From Cylindrodendrum hubeiense (lineage: Eukaryota; Ascomycota; Sordariomycetes; Hypocreales; Nectriaceae): 64,000 nt of DNA. The notes beneath the pieces were generated by a model that saw only the letters and a program-made list of their open reading frames with translations, had not been told where the DNA came from and ran no database searches. The DNA lies in NCBI GenBank assembly GCA_014621425.1, contig JAANBB010000118.1, positions 33,231-97,230 on the forward strand. The letters run 5' to 3'. Below are positions 11,610-22,934 of this stretch, in pieces (position 1 is the stretch's first letter; every line of letters starts with the position of its first letter). Made by a program: the position numbers and the translations under genes.

Positions 11610-14161
11610 TGTGGGCGACAGCGCGGCGCGGGCGCGAGCGACGTGGTCGAGATGCAATGTCGCGATGTTGGTCGAGGGCAGCGTTCGTTGAGGTTGGAGG
11701 CGGGCGGCTGGATGCGGGAGGCTGGAGCTGTCGAAGCTGTTGCAGCTGGTGCAGCTGGTACAGTTGCAGCGGTAGTGTGGTGGCTTGAGACCTTGAGACT
11801 GATTACCTTATCGAATCGTCAGGGATGCAGCATTGAACAAGTGCCGTGACTGGTGATGACGTATCTAGTGCACGGGCCAGGTTTTCTTCAGCTCGTCAAA
11901 TTGGGCATCATCGGTCGTCATGGCATTGAATGGCTCCATCTTCATCCAACGTTGCAAGTTTGGACGCATTTCATGTCTGTCATGTCTGTCTCCCAGTGTC
12001 CCGTCCGTGTTCTTTCGCATTTCATCACACATTGCAACATTGCCAGGCCTTCAACACACCAGGCTAAACCCTCGCTGCCCTTGAATCCGCCTTTGAATCC
12101 GCCTTTGAATCCGCCTCGGCACCAAGACGCCATGACGCACGCCTCCAACGCGTTACCAACACTTGCGTGGTCAACGCATGACTAGCCTTGGGTTATACTG
12201 CTGATTTCTTTTCACTTGTGTTTTTTGATCATCCTGATATTGAGTGACTGGCTTACCTACCTCTTGTTATGCTTACCCACCAGCGTCATCACCCTACCCA
12301 CCTGTCTGGTTGCCGCGCTCCATGGTTCACTTCAGCTTGCCCTTCGCTCCTGCATGCGAGACATCCCCGTTTCTTAGTATGAGCAGTACGAGCAGATTAA
12401 AAAATTGCATTACAGATTCAGGCAAACACGAGCGTGCCGTGATCGAATTTTCGTCCCCAGGCAGAGGAATACTCCTCCCCACAGCTGCCGCCTGCGCGCC
12501 TAGATCGCCTGACAAGGCATCCTTCCGCCTAAGGCTGCAGGCTGATCGGCGAACGGACTCGGGCATGCCTGTATCCGAACCACCCTGGACCAACGGATTG
12601 AAAGCTGAATAGGACGCGTCAAAAACTCTCATCATTCCGTCCCTGTCCGCCAGTACACCCTCTGTTGAAGATGTCCATCAAGGGTAACGTTCCAATGCCC
12701 AGACAACGGCCAAACTACGCAAGACTGTAGCGTCATTGGTTTGTTCATCAACTCGCCGAGTCGTGTCTGCACTTTGCTCCTAGTGGAGCTGAAACTATGA
12801 AACTGTGAGGATCACAATCAGGCAGGAATCTTTCCGACTACTACTCTACTCTACAATGACCAATAAATCCTCCGAGCTCTATTTCCAGATTCATTCCTAC
12901 GCGTGTCGGACTTTGAGCGCTTTCTCCGCCGTATATGCTTAACCCACCCCCTCTTCTCCTCACCATAAGCGCGGGGCCCCCAATGCGAACCGCGGGCGCA
13001 CTCCAACGGCAACAAGGCGCTCAGGTGGCAAATTAATGAGGCTAAGAATAATACGGGGGTAGTTCTCCCCTCATATTACTGGTATCTGACGTTATCAAAA
13101 ATAGCCTCAGCCGAAACGGGCGCCAGAAGGGACGCGTGGCCGCAAGTGTGGCCTCACGATATGGATTTGAGATATCCGAACCAGGCTGCGGATATGGTGG
13201 TGAACAGGTCGCGTCAACCAAAGTCCTACATAGACTACTCGACGAATTCATCTCCCCGGGTATCCCCCTCGGTATCGGTTCCGGCGGAGGTTGTGTCCAA
13301 TAGTCGTCATCGACACACCCCCTTACAAGGCTTCATCAGCTCTCTCGAACCTCCTCCTCCGACTTTTCTCAGCTCAGTCAACGAGCAATTTAAGGACACG
13401 CCATCTTCAATCCCGGTACCTTCGGCTTCCATGCGTCACGTCGGATGAAAAAAACTCGACGCCCGGCCAAACCTGAACACCTTCTCAAACCACTGGCTGA
13501 GGGGGTTCCCCGCCTGCTTAATCTCAATCTTTTCGCCACAACGTTGCTATTCCCCGCTCGAATCGGCCGGCCTCATGCGGGCGGTGTACAAAGTACATCC
13601 GAGCACTCTTTATTGTTCGAATATCGTGGCATGGCGGGGCCAATGTCTCTCCAGCGGGTGCCCGGCTGTCTCGTGCGTTGGCGTGGCTTTGCCACCCCGT
13701 CTATGTTCAGATTGTATCTGGAAGATCGACAGTTTGCACAGAGCTCCTGTCCCCCGGGAAAAGATCTTTTCCCTCCAGCTTCTAGATGATGACGGGCCCA
13801 ACGTTTGAATGGAACATGCAAAGAAGCGAGCTGAAACAAGTTCACAGGCCACTTCCTACGAATCTCTTAGCGTATTCGTCACTCAGGAACCGTTGCGTGT
13901 CCTATGGATGTTCAGGTGTCTCCGTGCAGCATTTTCTGTTCAGCTGCCGCCATCCTCCTGCCCATCCGCCCTAACGGTGTGACCGGGATTGGGTCTCAAA
14001 CCGCCCTGTGCCGTGATGTGTATTCGCCTCCTCCTCTGTGGCAAGCCGAGGACGCCGTCTACCTTGGCTTCTACAAAAGCGTGGCAGAGAACCCTATTGT
14101 TTCCTGCGAGCCATCGTACTGTTATTCTGCTTTCATTCTACTATTCGTATGATCTTTCATC
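11610..14161. other. Gene-poor stretch, no convincing gene
   Basis: No ORF here has a recognisable domain, good start context or neighbouring exon. ORFs at 12244-12612, 13146-13448 and 13445-13789 are matched by equally long shadows in other frames. The first few hundred bases probably hold the promoter of the CSC1-like gene. Confidence 0.5.
12081..12116. repeat. 12-nt tandem repeat, three exact copies
   Basis: TTGAATCCGCCT is repeated three times without change. It lies in non-coding DNA between genes. Confidence 0.9.
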
Positions 14162-14701
14162 ATGTCGGGCTCGAGGACTCAATACCACGCAGACCACGCG
14201 GTCCAGCAGAGTACTTCCGTCGATATCAACATGTGGATTGAGGTGCGACGTCATTACGCTGCGTCAACCAACAGCACGAGGACCGGCGTACCGAGGCCGA
14301 GCGCCTGGGACGCTTCACACTCTGCGACGAGACAACAACCCGTTCCTGTCGATGAAATCGTGGCACTGGTAAACCAACACAGTTCGAGGGACCCATGGGA
14401 TGGCATTGGAATGGTCCAGGCACCACCGACCACAACAGCCAACTGGTACGACCCTCACCAGCATCAATACCAACAACAAACATACAACTACGACAGCGGA
14501 TCCCGATGGGACACGGGTCCAGGGAACCCAAGCCCGGGGGCAGAATACATCGACAGTACGCAGGCTGATCACGGCAGCCAAGGATCTGAAGAGCAACAGG
14601 AGTCTTCTGACCGAGTCAAGGACGCTAGCTCTGCCGGAAAGCACAAGAGCCACTCAAAGAGCGACACAAGTCGCAAACACATTCCATCACGCCGTTCTTA
14701 G
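14162..14701 (+). CDS. Hypothetical Gln/Ser-rich protein (orphan-like)
   Basis: An ATG-started ORF of 179 aa with even, protein-like composition. It is rich in Ser, Gln, Asp, Thr and His, with a tyrosine/glutamine patch near residues 95-110 and a basic Ser/Lys/Arg-rich tail (KSHSKSDTSRKH). There is no signal peptide, membrane segment or domain I recognise. The ATG context (ATCATCATG) is acceptable. It stands alone in a gene-poor interval and may be an intrinsically disordered lineage-specific protein. Without transcript or homology support it could also be a chance ORF, since antisense frames of about 100 aa overlap it. Confidence 0.4.
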   Translation: MSGSRTQYHADHAVQQSTSVDINMWIEVRRHYAASTNSTRTGVPRPSAWDASHSATRQQPVPVDEIVALVNQHSSRDPWDGIGMVQAPPTTTANWYDPHQHQYQQQTYNYDSGSRWDTGPGNPSPGAEYIDSTQADHGSQGSEEQQESSDRVKDASSAGKHKSHSKSDTSRKHIPSRRS

Positions 14702-17018
14702 GGGATGTTAGTGAGACATGCCGTGTCCCCCTCCATCCCCCAGCTGAACAATCATCGGGGACACGGCTAGCGTATCATAGTTTATGAACGTGGAGAGCCG
14801 GACTGGTAGCTGGCACACCGGATAATAATACGCCTTCGGGCATGGCGTTGAGTGAAGCGAAGATACCTTGGTAGGGACGTGGTAGACATGACGTCGGAAA
14901 GTGGGACTACCCGTTGACGGGTAGAGGCAGTTGGGACAGAAGCCTGGCGCTCCTCGACGCCGCAGGATCCCGCATACTCCGCTAGTAGCTGCGCAAATGA
15001 TACACCGCATAGAATAGCAATTATATATGCCCTTTACTCGTATGTCTGTAAGCTTTTGCAAAGCACAGTGCCCCTAGTGATCTTTTAAATGATCCCAATG
15101 AACACGTAACGCTGATGAGCAACTTTCATAAACCGCTACCTGGCTGAGAAAATCTTGCGATCATCTATCAGACTGACATTCTATTGATGTTAGATTCCCC
15201 GAAGAAGGGTGTCGGCACGACCTTGCCGTGTTACTAACATAGGACTGTCGTCGCGAATCGATAGCCTGAAAAATAAACTGAGACAGCTTCGGAGAGGTGG
15301 AGGTGTTTCAGCCAGCGCCGAGGACAACCACCAATATTATTGCTTCAGTTGCTGTAGCTGTTAGAGGTTGTACAAATATCCCATTGAAGAGAGATACGCT
15401 AGAAAAAAGAGAGACCATCAAGGGCTGAAGTCCTCGAGGCAGGGATTCACCAACTCACTAATAGGAGAGTTTGGGTTACGCTGGGACCCATGATGTATAG
15501 GGTAAGTCGCGCAAAAGCTGCGATCCGCGCTTCGTCATAGGATCCTTATTGCTCTATAATTCTGCGATGAGGGGCAACGAGGGGTTTGTATCTCAGTAAT
15601 TAACTTTCAGGTGGTTGCTCAGAATTTATGACTCGGCCGGTTTCCTTCGGCGTATTCGGCCTAATCGTATTCCAGAAGTTCCGTCGAATGCAGGAGGGTG
15701 CTTGTTAAGATGACACTGGGTTGGTATGACCACCGAGAAGAGCGTTCTAATTTCCCGTTACGGGGACCCCGGGATGGATTCTTGAGTTGTGTAATAGTCC
15801 TGCCCTGTGGAACAAGAGCCCGATGTCGAGGCACCAGCCGTTTCAACGTTCCTTTCACGATATCGTATCATCTCGGGTTCCAGGTTGCCAGCGAGTGGAA
15901 GTCGTAACGGACTTCAATGCTTCCGAGTCGCTCACTGTTGTAGAACCACAAAAGATAACGGGCCGGGGAAGCCACTCCGGCTATGTTTCTCGTGTAAGGT
16001 GGCGTCAGTCCGAACCAAAACGAGCTTCAGCTATCAGGCCACATGTCTCGGCGACTGTTCTGATCGAGTGCAGCTACCCGGAAGAGATCACAAGATTCAG
16101 TCAACCCTGGCTTGTGGAACAACTAACCCCTCTTTCCGTTAGATAGACAGCGCGTGGTTTTCTTGAACGGGTTGGCGTTGTTACACTGTCATACCCAACG
16201 AGACTCTAACCATTGGGTAACTGCAGCTTTAGGCCATGATACTGACAAGTATGGTAAGCCATTCCACATTGATCCGCTGGGGTTGTAGAGAATGCAGGGC
16301 TTCTTGATCCTGACGCCTTTCTATCGTCATTATTTCTAAATGGCTGTTAAATGAGGATCCTTGTGACGTGTAAACTGGTAGTTCGACAGGAATAGGGCCG
16401 GCAAGAGGAGTAAGGCATAAGCATCGTCAAACCAATACAATAACTTGCGTACGATAATGAACTCAATTTCAACTTGTTCAAGGCTGACCCAACCTTCGAC
16501 ATCCAAGTGTCGCTAAAGTTGAGTCGATGCGGGCTGAGGAGCACGGGACCCGGAGTTGAAAACGGGGACCGCCGCTGCTCAGGCAATAGCCGGATGGGCG
16601 CCCGATGAACAGCCCATACGCCATGGATACACAGTCTGTAGAGAAATTGATTGAATGACGGCTTGCGTGGCCACGTTACTCCACAGGGGGCTAGCTTGAC
16701 CGGCAGGCAAAGCCATCGGGGAGGTGGAGGGCGAGGATCTGCTGCTCGATGTCGATTGACGAGAGCTGACAACTGCAGCGTTTGGTGACACTTGAGTCGA
16801 GGATCTGTTTGAATGGAGGAGCCATAATGAGGCAGAAGGGTATAAGTAGCTGGAATGCTTGAGTTGAGAGTCCGTTACTCGTAAATATTAAAAACTATCA
16901 CATACGGCAATCACCTAGCTGGCAATTTTTGAGCATCGAGTTTCTTTTGACAATACCCTCTGTCTCCCTGCAGTCTGAGTACATTTTTAGATATTAATAC
17001 AATATCTTCAGCGCAACA
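14702..17018. other. Gene-poor, AT-richer stretch, no gene seen
   Basis: ORFs are short (up to about 140 aa) and lack recognisable domains. The sequence around 15060-15660 and 16150-16340 is less GC-rich than the coding regions, with no clear repeat ends or transposase remnant. It could be old decayed DNA, but nothing can be identified. Confidence 0.45.
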
Positions 17019-17441
17019 ATGGTCAAACGATCGTCAAATGCCAACCCAAAGTCGACTGGTAGCAAGAGGTTGCAAACCGCGACTTCTCCCCCGACTGCCA
17101 ATTTGGCAGAAGAGTCGGATACGTTCCCCTCGGCAAGAGAAAATATGGAACACGCTGATGCAAATCCCGATGTCTTGTTCAGGGTCCAGTCCCCAATGAT
17201 GGCCCTGTTTCTATCCGACTCAGAGGCACCATTCACTGGCCTCGCCAGAACCGCGCCTTGGGAGCAGAACCCTGTGCTACAAGCTGGAAGGAGAACTATG
17301 ACCGTGCAAGCTATGCACGGTTCGGCAAGCGAACCGGACGATGAAGGCGATACGAACAAAGGGACAGACAAGAAGGAGAGGAAAGAGAGGAAAAGCAGGG
17401 GGAACAAGGAGCATGGGAAGAAACAGTCGAGCAAAACTTGA
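17019..17441 (+). CDS. Hypothetical small basic protein (orphan-like)
   Basis: An ATG-started ORF of 140 aa in a good context (GCAACAATGG). It begins with a Lys/Arg/Ser-rich segment (MVKRSSNANPKSTGSKR), has a more hydrophobic middle and ends in a strongly Lys/Glu/Arg-rich tail (DKKERKERKSRGNKEHGKK). It has no signal peptide, TM segment or known domain. The tail resembles a nuclear localisation signal or disordered basic region. It stands alone, like the ORF at 14162. An antisense frame of similar length makes the call tentative. Confidence 0.4.
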   Translation: MVKRSSNANPKSTGSKRLQTATSPPTANLAEESDTFPSARENMEHADANPDVLFRVQSPMMALFLSDSEAPFTGLARTAPWEQNPVLQAGRRTMTVQAMHGSASEPDDEGDTNKGTDKKERKERKSRGNKEHGKKQSSKT

Positions 17442-20400
17442 ATGGTAACTAGGAATTTGGGACGGGAACCTAGGATACGATGTGCGGCGCAGTAATTTGT
17501 CTATTGAAGCCAAGTGCGTTCACTGGAAGTGTGGAATATGAATTGATACTTTAATATGTACTGTGAGTGACTGATGAGGACAAGCATGGATCCTTGTCAT
17601 TGTTGGAATTACCAAATTGAGGGTAAAGCAGTGACTCTTGTCAGATTTGGCCTAGCATCTAAGCGTTTGATTTTGAGTTTCTGCTGTCAACTTTAGCTTG
17701 AGGCACTGCAGATAGTTAAATTCGGTTGTTGAGTCTTTGTTATTCATCCGAAGATCTTAATTTGTCTCAGCGCACGTTATTGAAGTTTATCCCTGATGCA
17801 CGTTCCCTTCACTGGTGCTAAGACCAACTTGTGCATTGCTGTGGATGCACATTTAACGAGTGGGCTCACGGGATGCCGCGACCGGCTGGGCAAGACATCG
17901 GTATTAGACCAAGGCCGAGAGGTGAGGCATGAGCCAAGCCGAGCCAAGCCAAGCCAAGCCAGTAGGGCGGCGTAGCGTCTCTGGGGGTGCCGACGCCCGA
18001 AGGTGACAGAAGGTATGGGGAACGAGAGCGGCAGCGTCGTGCTGGTCTTCGCTGTCCACGGGGTTCGCTCAGGCGCCCTATCGAACAGGCCTGGCGGTAT
18101 CGTCTAGCACAGGACAGGGCCAAGGACAAGGGCACCGAGGGGACAGGGGCATGCGGCTTGCTGTACCGACACTCTCAGGCACCAAGCACGCTGAGAGCAG
18201 GGCTTCAGCGGCCCCAGCTTGCCCTGCCTTCGTCATCAAGACCCAACACGCACTATAAGTCGATATCCCCACTGCTTGGCAGGCGCCCTGTGGTTGCAGC
18301 GGGTCTGCCCCATTGTAGGGGATTTGGTGGGCGGTTAATGAACCTTGTCAAGCAGGCGTCGATAGGATCGTCCAACAAAGCAAGTGTCTCTGATGATGAG
18401 TCTCCGGCCTGGTTGGCATTGTGATGCCTCTTTCCCAGGGCAACGGGGCCTGCGTGATGCCGGTGGATGAGTTGGGATTAGCTCGCGTCGGTTGGTTGCA
18501 TTCTCTGGATAAAAACAAGGAAAAGAGACGACGCATGACTGGCTAGATGCTATCAGTTGTAGTGAGGGGGAGGGGAGATCGATAAACGGCGACAAGGAAG
18601 CCAGCTGACAGGATTCAGACGACGCGTGTGCATCTATCTGGTGCGCGTTTGGTGCACAGGCATGGGCATATCCGCGCATACTACGTACATGGGCATACAT
18701 GGGCATTTTGATGAGCGTGCTATTTGTGAAATGAACCCCATGTCGAGCCATCCACAATGACCGAACGAACGATGCCCTCGGTTGGCTTCTTTGGCCTTTT
18801 GTTCTTCGTCCTCGCCGGGATCACATGAGCTCAAGGGCGATGGCAGATGGGCCTAGAGACAATGTGGAAAGAGCTCTGTGGAGTACGTACCTTACCTGCT
18901 GCCATGCCCTGAGGACTCGGAAATTGCCACCGGAGAAACTGGTGGCCGAGCCAATCACGTGGACTCGTGTTCGTCTACATGGGCCTAGATGAGGCATGCA
19001 GGGCCGCTCACCTCATTCTTTTGGGGCGCGCTTTACGTGGCCACTGGGAGTTCAGGGTTGTTTGGGTGTTCCCTGTGGCACTGGCGAGAGGTGCTGAAAG
19101 GAACGCTAGAGCTGCCCTGAAGCCACCACCAGCAGCTACTGTCAGGGACGCTGACCGCCGAACACAGGTGGCTGAGGTGGGCGTCATATGGTGCCCGCGC
19201 GGCGGTGGCTGCCGAAAGACAAAATTCGGCGGGAGGATCACCGGGCTATTTGCACACTTGGATCTGGGTTGCCGGGTATCCCAGCAAGCGCCGTCACGTA
19301 CCCAAGTCTCTGGGATGGACCGATGGAGTTGTCCTAGTTGGGCTCCCAATAGTCGCGGCAGTGGGCTGCCCTCCAGCTCCAGACTCGGTCCATTCCTTTC
19401 TGAGGCCCATCTCCCGCAGCAAGAGGGTTATTTCGTGTGAATTCCCGGAGTGGATGGAGGGCCAGGACGACATGACGTGGAGAGGTTTACAGGCGCTCTC
19501 AGGCAAGACACCCCTTAACCGTGCTTGCGGTTAGCCGAGACTCTCCCAAACAGTCTCAGACGCGCCGCGACTGCTCCTCTACACAGGCCAGAAGCAAAAC
19601 AAAGACAAAACCACAAAACAACAACATCTTAACGCCGGTGACAACAGCAGGAGGGGATCGGCCAAATCTTCGGCGGTGGTGGGAATAATAGCGCCCAAAG
19701 ACAGAGAGAGAGTGTGTGCCAGAGAGGGTTGGTTTGTTGCTGCATAAATTCTCAGACATTGCGGCCTGTGAAGCTGGAGTCAGCTGGCGCTTCAACCCGA
19801 CGTCAATCTCACGCCGCCAATGCAGGTACTCCGTATTGTGGCAGCCAAGCCCCAAGCCCAGGTCTGAGCCCCCCAAGCCCAGCCCTTGGCTCGACGTTGG
19901 TTCTGAAAAACCAGGTCGCGAGGCCTTGGCAGTTACCTTGCCCACATGTACCCCTTCGAAGGTGGCCTCCCTGGTACGGGCACCCCGGAAGACGCGGGTG
20001 GTGCGTCGGGCGCGCCCAGACGCCCAAGATTGCCAAGATCCCGGGACGGTGGCCAAGGTGACGTGCCCCGGCAGGTACCTGAGCGGGAAGTAGCTGATCT
20101 CCCTCGAGGTACCTGAACGAGAAACTCCGTACTCGCTGAGACTCGCGCGGTGCGTTCTTTTTCCAAGAGGGCTTCCAGCGCCCAGTCCCTCCCTCCATCA
20201 CTGGTGTCCTTGCCCAGCCCGCCAGCGTCACAGTCAGTTCCACGCCCACCGCACGGCGCACGCATGCTGACAGATTTGGATTTCCATCCCTACCTCCCTT
20301 CCCGCGCTCCGTATTCCGTCTGATGTGGCGGGCCTGTCAGAGTCCGCCCAGGTGTCCGCCCAAGTCGTGGTACCTACGGATCCTGTTCTGAGCACTCCTC

Positions 20401-21203
20401 GTCCAGCAAAAATCCCACCCATCCTTCCCATTCCCTCGTACCTCCCGTACCTTCCTTGAACCTAATTCCTCGTGCCTTCCCCACCCCCTTCATTCTTTCG
20501 TGCTTACATTCATTCTTCCGCCGTACCTTCCCCCTTCGGACGCATAACAAACTCCGGCACCCTCCCTCTCGCAAGCTCGTCGTTCTCGTCTCTTCATCGT
20601 CGTCCCTCGCTTTTGTCGCCTGGTTGTGTTTGGTCCTTTGCGTGACGCTCCCGTGTAGCATCCATCCCTCGCTCGCACGCCCCATATTTCGCCCCAGGCT
20701 AAAGTCGCTCGCTCGCTCGCTCACTCCGCTCCCGCTTACGCACGCCCGTTCGCTTGTGACGTTCTCTGTCTCTCGCCTGCGTTTCGCTTGCCGCCAACAC
20801 ACCTGTCTGCCAACACGGAGATTCACCACCAGAGACCCAACAACCTAAACCTTGCATCATCCGAAACCACGACCCCGATCCGAAAACTCCGACGAGACGA
20901 TCTCGAATTTTGCGGCGATTTCTCGACAACGAAAGAAGGAGACTTGTTTGAGAACAAACGAAACGCCCCCGATTGCTGAGTGGCTCGGTGACGACACGAC
21001 CGGCAATAGCGCCTCTGACAGCACACCATCAAAACAACACCCACTGCCTCCCAGCCAGCTCAGTCCCGGCCACGAACGACGACGAGAATCCTCGCTATTC
21101 TCCCGCAATCACTCAGCGGCTTTGCTGCACCCGCGACTCTCACCACGTCGCTTCTTTCGACTTCCCAAACCCTTCGCCAAGGAGTTGATTCCTAACTGTC
21201 ACG
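17442..21203. other. Long intergenic region, no convincing gene
   Basis: It contains an AGCCA-rich run (about 17936-17962), GC-rich stretches with mutually overlapping ORFs (17980-18430, 18967-20265), and from about 20390 a strongly pyrimidine-rich segment. That segment is typical of a long promoter and leader of the gene starting at 21204. ORFs such as 20456-20848 reflect base composition only. Confidence 0.5.
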
Positions 21204-22072
21204 ATGGGTACGTCCCCACCTCCATTTCCGCCGACTCCGGCAATCACCCCATCGCAGGCAATCAACGCATATGCTAATCCTTTCCACCCACAGCCAGTAC
21301 CACGATTGTGCCCTTCACAAATACAGCTCTGCTACCCTCTTGCGCCGCTGCTTGTGGTCCTCTTTATGATGCCAACGGTGCCTGTGTTCCTCCTGCTGTC
21401 GACGCAGCTGTAGGTACGGCCGCATACACGGCCTGTTTCTGCGCCAATCCAACAGTCACTGCATTCTCAAGTGCTGTCACGGGTGTTTGTGACGATGCCT
21501 GTTCCACTGGTGGCCTCTCCTCCATAGCCAGCTGGTTCCGCGACATCTGCAGTGTCGCCGATGACAGCGATGATACCGGAGACAATAACGGCGATGTTTC
21601 TTCAACAACTACGGACAGTGCCGGTTCGACCAGTACTAGCAAGTCTGGGTCATCGAGCGGTGGTGGTGACTGGTAAGCGCGGCGTTCCCCAACCTATTAG
21701 ATCCCGGCTCTAATCTCTCATAGGCTTTCCAACCACTATCAATGGGTAATCATGATTGTCATTCTCGTTGTCGGAATCGCCGGTATCTGGATCGGCGCAT
21801 GCATCTGGCGTCGCCGTTACCTGCGCAAGAGGGACCGCCAACGAAACCTTGGCCAGAAGCACTCTGGCTCTGCCTCGCATCCCTCCTGGGGACCTGGCGT
21901 GGCCGAGGGCGAGGGCTCAGTCGCCCCCCACGACCCCAGCTACGATTCCCAACGCAACTCTCATGCCATCTTGACCGCGAACACCCCTGCGGCCACGCCC
22001 CCATTGGTTCAGGAAAAGTCTGCTCCTAAACCCAAAGACAAGAAGCGCTGGGTTGTGAAAGAGCGCACTTAG
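21204..22072 (+). CDS. Small single-pass membrane protein with Cys-rich ectodomain
   Basis: Three exons: 21204-21207 (ATG plus one base), 21294-21672 and 21724-22072. The donors are GTACGT and GTAAGC, and the join gives 243 aa. Residues 2-90 hold about ten cysteines in short motifs (SCAAAC, CFC, CDDAC). A Ser/Thr/Asp-rich stalk follows, then one clear TM helix at about 134-155 (VIMIVILVVGIAGIWIG). The cytosolic tail is basic (RRRYLRKRDRQR) and ends KRWVVKERT. There is no N-terminal signal peptide, so the helix probably acts as a reverse signal anchor with the Cys-rich part outside. It resembles conserved uncharacterised integral membrane proteins of Pezizomycotina; a surface sensor or wall-associated role would be a guess. 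The four-base first coding exon is unusual. Confidence 0.82.
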
Positions 22073-22934
22073 TACCCCTCGCGTCGCATACTTTCCGTCA
22101 CCGATGATCCGCTTTTCGTCTCTTTCTTGTCCAATATTGCAACCCGAAATCATCGAACCGACGACAAACGAATGACTCAACGACATTGGATTTGAGATGC
22201 CCGCATTTCTGTCCATCGAAACGGCCGCTTGTTTGATTTTGGGGAATATCTATCATATGGCATGGCGGACAAGGTCAACCTGTCTCGTTTTCACACTTAC
22301 AACTTTCATCGAACCACGAGTCGCGAAATCCTTGTCAACGGCTGTTTTAAAACAAGGATTTGACGCTCAACGAGATGTGTCTCGTTGACGCGTCATTTTT
22401 CGTCCTCGGCCTCTGGTTTTGTTTTACACAAAAATTTGCGCTCCGGCATTTGTGGCTGATGTGCATCATGTCTTTTTTTTACCCGTTCTTTTGGGGTGGC
22501 GTTTTGTTTGGATCCGGCGTTGCTCAGGACACTAGCACGCTTTGCTGACGCGGCAGTTACAAAGCACTTGGGATAGGAGCAGTGGGAAACCCGGCATTTT
22601 TTGTATCCCCTACCGCGAAACTCGGACATTTTGATTCCCCCTGGATTAGGGGAGCCGGGAGGAGTTTTGCATATATTTTTTGTGATATACAGAAATACAT
22701 TTTTTTCAGTTCAAACTTGACACAGAGTTGCGACAAGCTCATGACGTCTCACACTAGAAGTTGAGACTCGCGCACATTCCAAGTTGCGGTTAAGGTTAAG
22801 GTACATGAGACAGGGGCGGCCGAACCCGTTCATGAACCCAATTCTCATTAATCCAATTTAGGGGAGTAGGCGCTTTGGATTCAGGTGCTATTTTTTGTCG
22901 TATACTAATCATGCAACTCCTATGACAATCCCAT
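22073..22934. other. Intergenic region between convergent genes
   Basis: This contains the 3' flanks of the membrane-protein gene and of GDB1, with T-rich runs near 22470 and 22675-22710. No gene is seen. Confidence 0.55.

Noticed and set aside
19556..20265. Minus-strand ORFs of 110-166 codons
   Set aside because: Repetitive GGCTTGGG-type composition, overlapping open frames on both strands, no domain.
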